A DNA stretch of 64,000 nucleotides from Pseudomonas lini (GCF_030812475.1 NZ_JAUSSR010000003.1:1-64000); one strand, 5' to 3'. Numbered from the stretch's first letter, positions 17,646 to 25,674 are shown. Notes: generated by a model from the sequence alone, not told the origin. Numbers and translations: made by a program.

Positions 17646-18002
17646 AAGCGTAATCGACACCGACTCGGCGAAACGCAGGGCGTGGGGCTTGTCGACTTCG
17701 ACCTCGGCATACAACACCGATTCGTTGCCCATGACCAGGTCGAGAATTTCCTGGGTCAGGCGTTCGAGCAGGGCGAAGCGATTGCCCTCCACGTGGGCGA
17801 TGATCGCCTTGGTAATGGTCCGGTAGTTCAGCGCGTGATCGATGTCGTTGTCACGCACCGCTTCCTGGGCGGCATAGAGGATGGTCAGGTTGATGAGCAC
17901 ATCCTGCTTGTTGAGGATTTCATCCTCGTTGATCCCGATGAAAGTGCGCAGGCACAGGTCCTTGACCCGGATGCGCGCCATTCCTGGTTGAAGTTGTGGC
18001 AT
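17631..18002 (-). CDS. folX: Dihydroneopterin triphosphate 2'-epimerase FolX
   Basis: A 123-aa T-fold enzyme that epimerises dihydroneopterin triphosphate to the monapterin form, leading to tetrahydromonapterin. It has the DHNA/FolX fold motifs [29 protein letters not shown] and [11 protein letters not shown]. The context (directly after folE, with folM in the same unit) and the FIGINEDE sequence favour FolX over FolB aldolase. The ATG at 18002 is two bases after the folE stop. The longer upstream frame is the folE gene read in another frame. Confidence 0.9.
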   Translation of the reverse strand: MPQLQPGMARIRVKDLCLRTFIGINEDEILNKQDVLINLTILYAAQEAVRDNDIDHALNYRTITKAIIAHVEGNRFALLERLTQEILDLVMGNESVLYAEVEVDKPHALRFAESVSITLAASR

Positions 18003-18004
18003 TG

Positions 18005-18565
18005 CTACTTGCTCCGTCCGATCAATTGCAGAAACTCCTGGCGGGTGTTGCTCGACTCGCGGAAGGCGCCGAGCATCACCGAGGTGTTCATGGTCGAGTT
18101 CTGTTTCTCGACGCCGCGCATCATCATGCACATGTGCCGGGCTTCGATGACCACCGCGACGCCGGCCGCGCCGGTCACTTGCTGCACCGCTTCGGCGATT
18201 TGCCTGGTGAGGTTTTCCTGGATCTGCAGGCGACGGGCGAACATGTCCACCAGCCGCGCAATCTTCGACAGGCCCAGCACCTTGCCCGTTGGAATATAAG
18301 CCACATGGGCCTTGCCGATGAAGGGCAGGATGTGATGTTCGCAGAGCGAGTACAACTCGATGTTGTCGACGATGATCATTTCATCGTTGTCGGACATGAA
18401 CAGCGCACCGTTGACGATCTCTTCGACACTCTGCTCATAGCCATGGCAGAGGTACTTCATGGCCTTGGCTGCGCGCACCGGGGTGTCGCGCAGGCCTTCA
18501 CGGTCGGGGTTCTCACCGAGACCGATGAGGATCTCGCGATAGCTCTGGGACAGGGATAACGTCAT
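18005..18565 (-). CDS. folE: GTP cyclohydrolase I
   Basis: Converts GTP to dihydroneopterin triphosphate, the first step of pterin synthesis. The 186-aa protein has the zinc-binding CEHH (C75, H77, H78), the [12 protein letters not shown] segment, [15 protein letters not shown], and [12 protein letters not shown] carrying the second zinc Cys. The ATG at 18565 follows an AGGA ribosome-binding site. It sits between folM and folX and is likely one operon with them, supplying tetrahydromonapterin. Confidence 0.95.
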   Translation of the reverse strand: MTLSLSQSYREILIGLGENPDREGLRDTPVRAAKAMKYLCHGYEQSVEEIVNGALFMSDNDEMIIVDNIELYSLCEHHILPFIGKAHVAYIPTGKVLGLSKIARLVDMFARRLQIQENLTRQIAEAVQQVTGAAGVAVVIEARHMCMMMRGVEKQNSTMNTSVMLGAFRESSNTRQEFLQLIGRSK

Positions 18566-18586
18566 GGAACATCCTCGCGGAGGCAT

Positions 18587-19297
18587 TTATTTGAGGTGCC
18601 GTCCGCCGTTGACGGTCAGGGTCGTGCCCGTGACATAAGGGTTGTCGAGCAGATAGCGCAAGCTTTGATAGATCACTTCGCTGCCAGGTTCGATGCCCAG
18701 CGCGGACTTGGCCAATGCCTTGGCGCGGTACGCCGCGTCGTCGTCGGGGTTGAACAGTAGCAGGGCTGGCGCGATACCGTTGACCTTGATGGTCGGCGCG
18801 TATTTGGCGGCGAACGACAAGGTCAGGCTGTCGAGCCCGGCTTTGCTGGCGCAGTAGCCGATGTGCTTGCTGCTGCCCTTGCGGGTCACGTCATCGCCAA
18901 TGTGCACGATGTCGGCGGGGCGTGAGCGTTCGAGCAAGTCGGCACAATGCAGATTGATCAGGTAGGGCGCCAGCATGTGTACGTTGAACATGCGGGTGAA
19001 GGCGGCAGCGTCGGTGTCCGGGGTTTCGGCCAGCCATTCGGAGGCATTATGGACGATCGCCCGCAGGCTGTCGGTGTGGGTTTTCAGTTCGCTGATGAAG
19101 GCGAAGATTCCGGCTTCGGTGGAGAAGTCCGCAAACACCGCGGTCGCCCCCAGGTCGCGCAGGATTTGTACACCGGGGCGCTCGCTGCGGTAGCTGAAGA
19201 TTACCGGGTGGCCGTCTTCGAGCAAGCGCTGCGCACAGTGCAGGCCGACTCGCTGGCCGGCACCGGTGATCAGGATCGGAGCGGTGGAAGAGGTCAT
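18587..19297 (-). CDS. folM: Dihydromonapterin reductase FolM
   Basis: A 236-aa short-chain dehydrogenase that reduces dihydromonapterin to tetrahydromonapterin with NADPH. It has the cofactor-binding TGAGQRVG (11-18), the NAS motif (84-86) and the catalytic YxxxK (Y148, K152), with a C-terminal VTGTTLTVNGGRHLK. The ATG at 19297 is preferred; the open upstream frame has no SDR similarity. First gene of folM-folE-folX, divergent from the MerR/LitR-like regulator. Confidence 0.92.
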   Translation of the reverse strand: MTSSTAPILITGAGQRVGLHCAQRLLEDGHPVIFSYRSERPGVQILRDLGATAVFADFSTEAGIFAFISELKTHTDSLRAIVHNASEWLAETPDTDAAAFTRMFNVHMLAPYLINLHCADLLERSRPADIVHIGDDVTRKGSSKHIGYCASKAGLDSLTLSFAAKYAPTIKVNGIAPALLLFNPDDDAAYRAKALAKSALGIEPGSEVIYQSLRYLLDNPYVTGTTLTVNGGRHLK

Positions 19298-19325
19298 GAA
19301 CGGCTCGCGTCGCGGTGAGAGCAAA

Positions 19326-19356
19326 ACTATACCAGCGAACGGGGCGCCTACATCTA
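19326..19356 (-). promoter_or_regulatory. Candidate folM promoter with 19-bp spacer
   Basis: On the minus strand TAGATG (-35, 3 of 6 consensus) and TATAGT (-10) are separated by 19 bases, the long spacer typical of MerR-activated promoters. It lies about 29 bases before the folM ATG. The weak -35 keeps confidence low. Confidence 0.45.
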
Positions 19357-19380
19357 TTACGGGTGTGTCTTCTGCAGGTC

Positions 19381-19411
19381 TTGAATTGTGATAGGGCAAG
19401 CGCGGTACAAT
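19381..19411 (+). promoter_or_regulatory. Candidate MerR-type promoter with 19-bp spacer
   Basis: TTGAAT and TACAAT are separated by exactly 19 bases. The spacer region is bounded by an inverted TTGT/ACAA pair. Spacing of 19 is the hallmark of MerR-family operators, and this lies directly before a MerR-family gene, suggesting autoregulation. Confidence 0.6.
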
Positions 19412-19425
19412 AGGATCCAATTCAC

Positions 19426-20403
19426 ATGGACGTAAATCTGTACATGCCAGTGTTGACCGACGATGTCCCGACTGTGCAAGGCGCTGCCTTGCTTGAAGAG
19501 GAAGAACTGTTTCCGATTCGTGAAGTGGCGCGCCTGACCGGCGTCAACCCGGTCACGCTGCGTGCCTGGGAACGACGTCATGGGCTGATCCGGCCTACTC
19601 GCACCGACAGTGGGCATCGTTTGTATTCGATGAACGATATCGAGCGGATTCACAGCATTCTCAGCTGGATCGAACGCGGCGTTGCAGTCAGCAAGGTCGG
19701 CAAGATTCTGGCCAGGACCGCACCACTTCACGCGCTGTCGTCCATTATCCCCAATGAGCTGGTGCACGCTGACTATGCGCAATGGCAGGAGCAGGTCCAG
19801 GCGGCGGTCAGTGCCTTTGACGAGGTTCAATTGGAGCAGGTCTACGGACAGATCTTTTCCAGTTACCCACTGACCGTGGTGTTTCAGAACATCCTGCTGC
19901 CGTTATGGAAGCTGTTGCTGCTACGCCAGGATGCCTTTGGCCAGACCAGCGAATGGCTGTTCCTGGATGGTTTCCTGCGGTCTCGCGTGTTGCAACGTCT
20001 GCTGCTGGCGCGGGTCCTGCAACCGCGGCGCGTGATTGTCTGCCCGCTGAACGATCAGTGCCGTGAACTCGAACTGCTGGTCACGGCGCTGTTTCTGAGC
20101 AGTGTCGATTCGGCGATTCAAGTGCTGGCGCTGGGTCAGCCTTTCGACGAGTTGACCCTGGTCTGCGAAAGGATCCAGCCCCGGGCGCTGGTACTGTTTT
20201 CCAATCATATGCCCGCTTGCGAGTTGCCACGACGCTTGAATCGCCTGGCCTTGAGCCTGGATTGTCAGGTGATGCTGGCGGGGGAAGCGTCTGATCTCGC
20301 CCAGGAGAGCCTGGCCGGATCGTCGATCGGTATTTTGGGAAGCGAGGGCACGGTGATGCGCCAACGGTTGAAACAATTCCTGGCAGGCAATCTCGATACT
20401 TGA
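19426..20403 (+). CDS. MerR-family regulator, LitR/CarH-like without cobalamin ligand
   Basis: A 325-aa DNA-binding protein. The MerR helix-turn-helix is at about 28-96 (REVARLTGVNPVTLRAWERR, then GHRLYSMNDIERI). The rest resembles the helical plus Rossmann-like module of light-responsive LitR/CarH proteins. Where CarH proteins have a D/E-x-H-x-x-G cobalamin-binding histidine, this sequence has NDQCREL, so B12 binding is unlikely. Regulators of this kind (class II LitR of P. putida) are known to act with short LOV photoreceptors, and one is encoded nearby at 21063. An ATG at 19444 is an alternative start, because the predicted transcription start leaves little leader for 19426. Confidence 0.82.
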   Translation: MDVNLYMPVLTDDVPTVQGAALLEEEELFPIREVARLTGVNPVTLRAWERRHGLIRPTRTDSGHRLYSMNDIERIHSILSWIERGVAVSKVGKILARTAPLHALSSIIPNELVHADYAQWQEQVQAAVSAFDEVQLEQVYGQIFSSYPLTVVFQNILLPLWKLLLLRQDAFGQTSEWLFLDGFLRSRVLQRLLLARVLQPRRVIVCPLNDQCRELELLVTALFLSSVDSAIQVLALGQPFDELTLVCERIQPRALVLFSNHMPACELPRRLNRLALSLDCQVMLAGEASDLAQESLAGSSIGILGSEGTVMRQRLKQFLAGNLDT

Positions 20404-20404
20404 G

Positions 20405-21010
20405 TTACAGATGCAGGGCGGGATGCGTCAGCCGATGCTGCTGCAGGATGAATTGGCGCAGACGCTCGGTTTCGTCCTTGTCGGCCTGGTTCAGCTGATA
20501 GGCATAGAGGCCGTTTTGGGTTTCTTTCTCCAAGGTGCCACGCAACGCAATCCGTTCATAGCCTGACGGGCTGAACCACAAGGCGAAATGCCGGGGTGGT
20601 TTGGTCTTGTTGCGAACTTCCAGCAAAACCCCTTTGAACGACACTTCGTGTACCCGCAACGTGCCAGGCTGGCCGCGGGCATTTTCCAACGCGACCGGCT
20701 CTTCGAGCACCAGGCGCCAGGGCCGGATCATGGGTCCGTCTTCATAGATGCTGGGCACGCCGAGGCGTAAATGCAGGGCGTGAAACTCGTCTTCCACCAG
20801 ATGCAGCGGGAAGGTCATCTGCTGGTTTTCGAACGTGGCCTGGAGGGTGACTTGCTCATGGGCGGCAAGGCGCGTCAGCAGATCACGGATCTGCGAACCA
20901 CCGTTGACCAGCAGGCTCGACGTCGCATCCCGCACATTGAGTTGCGGGTTATGCTGCATGGTCTGGATAAAATCCAGTTCATCCTGAGTCAGGAGTGCGT
21001 CGCGCTGCAT
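20405..21010 (-). CDS. PilZ/YcgR-like protein (degenerate PilZ)
   Basis: A 201-aa cytoplasmic protein. An N-terminal part (about 30-95) resembles the beta domain before PilZ in YcgR-type proteins. A C-terminal part has HEVSFKGVLLEV (about 124-135), similar to the D/N-x-S-x-x-G strand of PilZ domains. The usual arginine motif preceding it is poor (PWRLVLEE), so cyclic-di-GMP binding is doubtful. It ends 1 base from the convergent regulator gene. It lies 52 bases downstream of the LOV gene on the same strand and is probably co-transcribed with it. Confidence 0.6.
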   Translation of the reverse strand: MQRDALLTQDELDFIQTMQHNPQLNVRDATSSLLVNGGSQIRDLLTRLAAHEQVTLQATFENQQMTFPLHLVEDEFHALHLRLGVPSIYEDGPMIRPWRLVLEEPVALENARGQPGTLRVHEVSFKGVLLEVRNKTKPPRHFALWFSPSGYERIALRGTLEKETQNGLYAYQLNQADKDETERLRQFILQQHRLTHPALHL

Positions 21011-21062
21011 GATCGGCTCGAAAAAAAATTACACAGTCATCGGTGATTGTAGTAACTGACCA

Positions 21063-21539
21063 TTAATCCGCGGTTTTGTTTGCACCGTTCGTCGCTTTGA
21101 GTGCGGCCAGTTCGGCTTGGGCTTCAGCCAGTTGCGCCTCCAGCTGCGCCACTCGCTGCTGCGCCTTGATCTGAATGCTGACGTCCTTCTGCACGCCGAT
21201 AAAATAAGTCTGCCCGTCGTGCGGATTCTTCGCCGTCGAAAGCGACAGTTCGTTCCAGAACGGAGTGCCATCCTTGCGGTAATTGCGGATAATTTCCCTG
21301 CAGGAACCGCCACTGAGCAATGCTTCTCTAATCAATGGCAGGGCTTCCTGATCGCGGTCCCCAGCCTGAAGAAAGCGGCAATCCTGATAGAGGATTTCTT
21401 CGCTGGTATACCCGGTCAGCCGCTCGAATGCCGGGTTGACGTAAATCAGGATGTTGTCATGCTCGCCTTCCTTTTCGGCAATCACGATGCCGTCGTTGGA
21501 AGCGTTGATCACCATTTGCAGCAGTTGGGCGTTGATCAT
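21063..21539 (-). CDS. Short LOV blue-light photoreceptor
   Basis: A 158-aa protein made of a single PAS/LOV domain (about 1-125) plus a C-terminal coiled coil rich in Ala, Glu and Gln (about 125-150). The photoactive cysteine is C54 in YQDCRFLQ; FMN forms an adduct with it under blue light. The variant YQDC instead of the common GRNC, and the MINAQLLQ start, match the short LOV proteins of P. putida (PpSB1-LOV). There is no output domain, so signalling must be by interaction, plausibly with the LitR-like regulator nearby. The ATG at 21539 has AGGA upstream and a sigma70-like promoter at 21573-21600. Confidence 0.9.
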   Translation of the reverse strand: MINAQLLQMVINASNDGIVIAEKEGEHDNILIYVNPAFERLTGYTSEEILYQDCRFLQAGDRDQEALPLIREALLSGGSCREIIRNYRKDGTPFWNELSLSTAKNPHDGQTYFIGVQKDVSIQIKAQQRVAQLEAQLAEAQAELAALKATNGANKTAD

Positions 21540-21572
21540 CGGAGGATCCTTTCCAGATTGATTGAGCGCAGC

Positions 21573-21600
21573 ATTCTAAAAGAACTCTAGCGGCCATCAA
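21573..21600 (-). promoter_or_regulatory. Sigma70-type promoter of the LOV gene
   Basis: On the minus strand TTGATG and TAGAAT are separated by 16 bases, about 34 bases before the LOV start codon. Confidence 0.6.
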
Positions 21601-21682
21601 GGCTGAATGAGAGCTAATCGCAGCTTTTTTGCTGTGGCTGTTAATATCCCCCTCTTTTTTACTCAGCTTCAGGATCAGATTG

Positions 21683-22138
21683 ATGAAAGTTGCCATCCTT
21701 TCCGGCTCGGTGTACGGCACGGCTGAAGAAGTCGCCCGCCACGCTGCGAGCATTTTGAAGACAGCAGGTTTCGAAACCTTCCATAACCCGCGCGCGAGCC
21801 TCGCCGAGGTTCAGGCTTTTGGCCCCGAGGCCTTTCTGGCAGTGACCTCCACCACTGGCATGGGCGAACTGCCGGACAACCTGCAGCCGTTGTATTTCGC
21901 CATTCGCGACCAATTGCCGGCAGCTTGGCGTGGCTTGCCGGGTGCAGTGATCGGTCTGGGCGATGCGAGCTACGGCGACACCTTCTGCGGCGGCGGGGAA
22001 CTGATGCGTGAACTGTTCAGCGAACTGGGCATTCGCGAAGTCCTGCCCATGCTGCGCCTGGATGCCAGTGAAAGCGTCACTCCGGAGACCGACGCAGAGC
22101 CCTGGCTGGCAGAGTTGGTCAGCACCCTGCGGGGCTGA
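21683..22138 (+). CDS. Flavodoxin (MioC-like)
   Basis: A 151-aa FMN electron carrier. The phosphate-binding loop is SGSVYGTAEEVA (8-19), followed by TSTTGMGELPDNL (54-66) and VIGLGDASYGDTFCGGG (90-106), all typical of flavodoxins of the MioC type. The ATG at 21683 has AGGA upstream and fits the family N-terminus; the frame is open for 18 more codons. Divergent from the LOV gene. Partner unknown. Confidence 0.9.
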   Translation: MKVAILSGSVYGTAEEVARHAASILKTAGFETFHNPRASLAEVQAFGPEAFLAVTSTTGMGELPDNLQPLYFAIRDQLPAAWRGLPGAVIGLGDASYGDTFCGGGELMRELFSELGIREVLPMLRLDASESVTPETDAEPWLAELVSTLRG

Positions 22139-22304
22139 CCGGCTGCTCGCGCAGCAAGGTACTTTTGACTGGATCCAGCCTGCCAGCGCCCTGACTCGCT
22201 CGGCCATCAAGCTGGCTGCCAATGCAACTACACGATTCCTGGTGGGTGACTAGACTCGGTAGTCATTGGCAACACTCCATAATAAAAAGTCGAGGTTCCT
22301 TGCC

Positions 22305-22397
22305 GTGAGCGTAACCCCCGTGCATTCACCCTCCAGTGTCAAAGGGCCGGCGCTGCCGCGCAAACTCGATAAACTCGACCCGGGTTATAACTTTTGA
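22305..22397 (+). CDS. Possible 30-aa small protein upstream of the hydrolase
   Basis: A GTG start with a GAGG ribosome-binding site 9 bases upstream opens a 30-codon frame (begins VSVTPVHSPSS, ends KLDKLDPGYNF). Its TGA overlaps the hydrolase ATG as TGATG. The good translation signals and overlap suggest a coupled leader peptide or microprotein. No family recognised; it could also be the worn start of a longer gene. Confidence 0.4.
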   Translation: MSVTPVHSPSSVKGPALPRKLDKLDPGYNF

Positions 22398-23299
22398 TGC
22401 CTCTCGCCGAGATCCCCCTGTGTGTCTGGCGCAAGCGCGCCCAAACCCTGGTATTCCGTGGCCAGGCCATCCGTTACTGGACGGCGGGGCAGGGTGAGCC
22501 GCTATTGCTCATCCATGGCTTCCCGACCGCCAGTTGGGACTGGCATTACCTGTGGCAACCCCTGGTCCAGCGATATCGGGTAATTGCCTGCGACATGCTC
22601 GGCTTTGGCGACTCAGCCAAACCGCTGAACCATGAATACAGCCTGCTTGAGCAGGCCGATCTACAGCAGGCGTTGCTGGTTCATTTGAACGTCGATCAGC
22701 CAGTCCATGTGCTCGCACATGATTATGGTGACAGCGTCGCCCAGGAACTGTTGGCCAGGCATTACGAAACGCACATCAATATCGCCAGCTGCGTATTCCT
22801 CAACGGTGGCCTGTTCCCCGAAACCCATCGCCCGGTGCTGATGCAAAAACTGTTGCTCAGCCCCCTGGGCTGGATGATCGGGCGAGCCTTTTCCCGTGAC
22901 GGCCTGGTGAAGAGTTTCCACCAGATATTCGGCCCGCAAAGCCGTCCCACCGAGAGCGAGATGGATGATTTCTGGAGCCTGATCGAGAGCAATCACGGAA
23001 CACGGGTCATGCACAAGTTGATCAACTATATTCCCGAGCGGCGTGTGCAGCGTGAGCGCTGGGTCGGCGCGATGCAGCGCGGTGAGGTGCCGTTGCGGGT
23101 GATCGATGGCGAGGTCGATCCGGTCTCCGGGGCGCACATGGTCGAGCGCTATCGGGAGCTGATCCCGAACCCGGACACGGTCCTGTTGCCCGGCATCGGC
23201 CACTACCCGCAGACCGAAGCGCCGGGGCTGGTGCTCAAGCACTATCTGGAGTTTCGCGATCAGCAGATTTCGCCGCCGCGCAAGGTGGCGTGTTCCTGA
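22397..23299 (+). CDS. Alpha/beta hydrolase, Asp nucleophile (dehalogenase/epoxide hydrolase type)
   Basis: A 300-aa alpha/beta hydrolase. It has LIHGFPTASWDWHY (38-51) for the oxyanion hole, CDMLGFGDSAKP, and a nucleophile elbow AHDYGDS in which Asp109 replaces Ser, as in haloalkane dehalogenases and epoxide hydrolases. The catalytic His is in PGIGHYPQTEAP near residue 277. The start codon overlaps the stop of a small upstream frame. True substrate unknown; the Asp nucleophile argues against a simple esterase. Confidence 0.87.
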   Translation: MPLAEIPLCVWRKRAQTLVFRGQAIRYWTAGQGEPLLLIHGFPTASWDWHYLWQPLVQRYRVIACDMLGFGDSAKPLNHEYSLLEQADLQQALLVHLNVDQPVHVLAHDYGDSVAQELLARHYETHINIASCVFLNGGLFPETHRPVLMQKLLLSPLGWMIGRAFSRDGLVKSFHQIFGPQSRPTESEMDDFWSLIESNHGTRVMHKLINYIPERRVQRERWVGAMQRGEVPLRVIDGEVDPVSGAHMVERYRELIPNPDTVLLPGIGHYPQTEAPGLVLKHYLEFRDQQISPPRKVACS

Positions 23300-23322
23300 G
23301 TTCTACTGTCGCGAGGCAGCTT

Positions 23323-23460
23323 TTGTGGCGAGGGAGCTTGCTCCCGCTGGGCTGCGAAGCAGTCGCAGCCCACTATGAATCAATAATAATAACTGACTCG
23401 CTCATTGGAGGTTTGGGGCTGCTTCGCAGCCCAGCGGGAGCAAGCTCCCTCGCCACAGGC
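23323..23460. repeat. Long inverted repeat (REP-like)
   Basis: TGGCGAGGGAGCTTGCTCCC followed by GCTGGGCTGCGAAGCAG is matched by the inverse arm ending GGGAGCAAGCTCCCTCGCCA. Arms of about 40 bases surround about 60 AT-rich bases. Confidence 0.85.
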
Positions 23461-23595
23461 TCATTGCGGCCCACCGGCGCACTCATCATCCCCCAGCCTT
23501 ATCGCACACCATTCAGCCTCCCCCGTGTTCATTGTGACCAGCATCGCCGTGCCTGACACTCGGCCCATTGTCCCTGGCCTGCTGGAGTCCCCTCA

Positions 23596-24507
23596 ATGAA
23601 CGAGTCTGTGCGTTTCGAAGATAAAGTCGTGATCATCACCGGTGCAGGTGGCGGCCTGGGACGGGCGCATGCGCTGTTGTTCGCAAAACAAGGCGCCAAG
23701 GTGCTGGTCAACGACCTCGGCGGCTCGACCCAGGGCGAAGGCGCAAACGCTTCGGCGGCGGACCGTGTGGTGGCCGAAATCCGCGAGGCGGGCGGCATTG
23801 CCGAGGCCAACCATGACTCTGTCACCGACGGCGACAAAATCGTCCAGAACGCCCTCGACGCTTTCGGTCGGGTCGACGTGGTAGTCAACAACGCCGGGAT
23901 CCTGCGGGACAAGACCTTCCATAAAATGGACGACGGCGACTGGGACCTGGTTTACCGGGTCCACGTCGAAGGCGCCTATAAGGTCACCCGCGCCGCCTGG
24001 CCGCACCTGCGCGAGCAGAACTACGGCCGGGTGATCTTCACCGCCTCGACCTCGGGCATCTACGGCAACTTCGGCCAGTCCAACTACGGCATGGCCAAGC
24101 TCGGCCTCTACGGCCTGACCCGCACCCTGGCCATCGAAGGCCGCAAGAACAACATCCTGGTCAACGCCATCGCCCCCACCGGCGGCACCCGCATGACCGA
24201 AGGCCTGATCCCGCCGCAAGTGTTCGAACAACTCAAGCCGGAACTGGTCAGCCCGCTGGTGGTGTACCTGGCCAGCGAAACCTGCCAGGAAACCTCCGGA
24301 TTGTTCGAAGTCGGTGGTGGCTGGATGGGCAAAGTGCGCTGGGAACGCAGCCTGGGCGCCGGGTTTGATCCGCGGGTGGGGTTCTCGCCGGAGGATGTGG
24401 CGGCGCATTGGCAGCAGATCTGTGATTTCGAGGGGGCGGCGCATCCCAAGGACAATATTGAGGCGTTGAAGGAGATGATGGGGAATTTGCAGAGGTATTC
24501 GATTTAA
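23596..24507 (+). CDS. SDR-family dehydrogenase (multifunctional-enzyme-2 type)
   Basis: A 303-aa short-chain dehydrogenase resembling the 3-hydroxyacyl-CoA dehydrogenase part of peroxisomal multifunctional enzyme 2. It has the NAD-binding GAGGGLGRAHA (15-25), VNDLGG, NNAGILRDKTF and the catalytic Ser/Tyr/Lys in TASTSGIYGNFGQSNYGMAK. The C-terminal extension (about 250-303) is longer than in FabG-type enzymes, as usual for this subgroup. A role in fatty-acid or steroid-like hydroxyacyl oxidation is inferred. Monocistronic, with a hairpin after the stop. Confidence 0.88.
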   Translation: MNESVRFEDKVVIITGAGGGLGRAHALLFAKQGAKVLVNDLGGSTQGEGANASAADRVVAEIREAGGIAEANHDSVTDGDKIVQNALDAFGRVDVVVNNAGILRDKTFHKMDDGDWDLVYRVHVEGAYKVTRAAWPHLREQNYGRVIFTASTSGIYGNFGQSNYGMAKLGLYGLTRTLAIEGRKNNILVNAIAPTGGTRMTEGLIPPQVFEQLKPELVSPLVVYLASETCQETSGLFEVGGGWMGKVRWERSLGAGFDPRVGFSPEDVAAHWQQICDFEGAAHPKDNIEALKEMMGNLQRYSI

Positions 24508-24513
24508 GCGCTG

Positions 24514-24550
24514 AAGCTACCAAGCCGCTGGGGCGAGTGGCTTGGTAGTT
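24514..24550. terminator. Hairpin between convergent genes
   Basis: CTACCAAGCC...GGCTTGGTAG forms a stem with a 12-base loop between the SDR stop and the stop of the minus-strand 205-aa gene. It could end transcription in both directions; the T tracts are weak. Its stem sequence recurs at 25368-25393. Confidence 0.6.
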
Positions 24551-24554
24551 AGTT

Positions 24555-25172
24555 CTAGACGTATCGATTTTCTACAACGAAGCCGGGAGCTCTCCAGTTG
24601 GGGCCTTTGATCGCGATCGCGCTGACACCTTCGGTCAGAACGCTCTCCTCGAAAAGCCGCTCATAGATGCTCACCAGCTCACCATTGGCAATCGCTTCGA
24701 ATCGATACCGCCCAAACATCTGGTCGATTGATGGGAAAGCAAGACCGATCGCAAAAATCAGAAGCAGGTCTCTGACTGACTCGCTTTTCACCATTTGCTC
24801 GAGTGCCGCTACTGAAAGGTTCGATCCAGCAACGATTTCAAAAGCCTTGATTTCCTGCCTCATGGCTGCCTCTATTGCGTCAGCGGTATATCGAAGCGAT
24901 TCGTCATTTCCAAGCTGGTAGTCTTCCAGCGCAGCGCTATGGGCGTTATTCCAGATCGAAGGGTTTTTCTTTGGAATGAAATCGTCAGCAATACCCATGG
25001 CTCGAAATCTTTCAAGTGTTCGCAGACAATGAGCTTGGAAGCGCTTATCGGTATCGGTTATTTCAATTGTACCTTGCAGAATGTTATGAAGACGTTCAAT
25101 CATGATCCTGTCTGCGTCCGAGCAAGTCGCCGGTATAGGATGTGAATGTCGCTGAGTGTTTTCATCAGTCAT
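24555..25172 (-). CDS. Hypothetical protein (205 aa)
   Basis: A soluble, mostly helical protein of 205 aa with no signal peptide or clear membrane helix; a hydrophobic stretch LLLIFAIGLAFPSI lies near residue 135. Recognisable features are a His/Pro-poor helical middle (residues 60-130) and a C-terminus ending NRYV. No family recognised. It lies downstream of the pyocin immunity gene on the same strand and between two related hairpins (24514 and 25368), which suggests an accessory cassette. Whether it takes part in bacteriocin biology is unknown. Confidence 0.6.
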   Translation of the reverse strand: MTDENTQRHSHPIPATCSDADRIMIERLHNILQGTIEITDTDKRFQAHCLRTLERFRAMGIADDFIPKKNPSIWNNAHSAALEDYQLGNDESLRYTADAIEAAMRQEIKAFEIVAGSNLSVAALEQMVKSESVRDLLLIFAIGLAFPSIDQMFGRYRFEAIANGELVSIYERLFEESVLTEGVSAIAIKGPNWRAPGFVVENRYV

Positions 25173-25367
25173 AGGTGTAAGCGCTCTCCATAAAACTGCT
25201 ACTGTTGATTGAGGTATCGTTGTTAGTTGGATCTAAGCCACACAGATGCCAATCTGTATAATCAAAAAATTAGCGCCCGGCCATTTGTTTTACAGTCCGG
25301 TCTAGCCTTTCTGTCATGCCCTGTGTGTATCTCGGGTGGTTTTTTAGTTGGGCGGGTAGGGTGGTGC

Positions 25368-25393
25368 CAAGCCGCCGGATGCAGCGGCTTGGT
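25368..25393. terminator. Hairpin after the pyocin immunity gene
   Basis: CCAAGCCGC...GCGGCTTGG stem just past the immunity gene stop. It shares its stem with the hairpin at 24514. Confidence 0.55.
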
Positions 25394-25402
25394 GTCAGCT
25401 AG

Positions 25403-25663
25403 TTATTCAGGTTTGAAGCCTGGTTTACCGTTGGCTGCCCGCCATTGCTTGAAGACATTCACTACGCTATGTGGGCTGTCTTCAATCCCTTTTTCTGGGT
25501 GACACAAAACATCGGAAGCATGAGGGTGTTCTGACGTGCTAATTATATTTTCAAAAATGTTGTCTAGCTCTTCTTCAGAAGAGTAGGTTCCATTAAATAA
25601 TGAACTCACAAGGGTTAAGTATTCGTGTTCCGTATAGTCTTCAAATTTGCTTTTTAAGATCAT
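25403..25663 (-). CDS. Bacteriocin (pyocin/colicin DNase) immunity protein
   Basis: An 86-aa cytoplasmic inhibitor of the Im2/Im7/Im8/Im9 family that binds and blocks the DNase domain of the cognate pyocin. It keeps the family landmarks FEDYTEHEYLTLV, EEELDNIFENI (specificity helix II region), EHPHASDVLCHP (matching EHPSGSDLIYYP in Im9) and VNVFKQWRAANGKPGFK at the end. The ATG at 25663 has GGAG 7 bases upstream; a TTG two codons earlier is less likely. The pyocin stop lies 11 bases upstream, so the two are coupled, as expected for a toxin-immunity pair. Confidence 0.95.
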   Translation of the reverse strand: MILKSKFEDYTEHEYLTLVSSLFNGTYSSEEELDNIFENIISTSEHPHASDVLCHPEKGIEDSPHSVVNVFKQWRAANGKPGFKPE

Positions 25664-25674
25664 CTTCAATCTCC

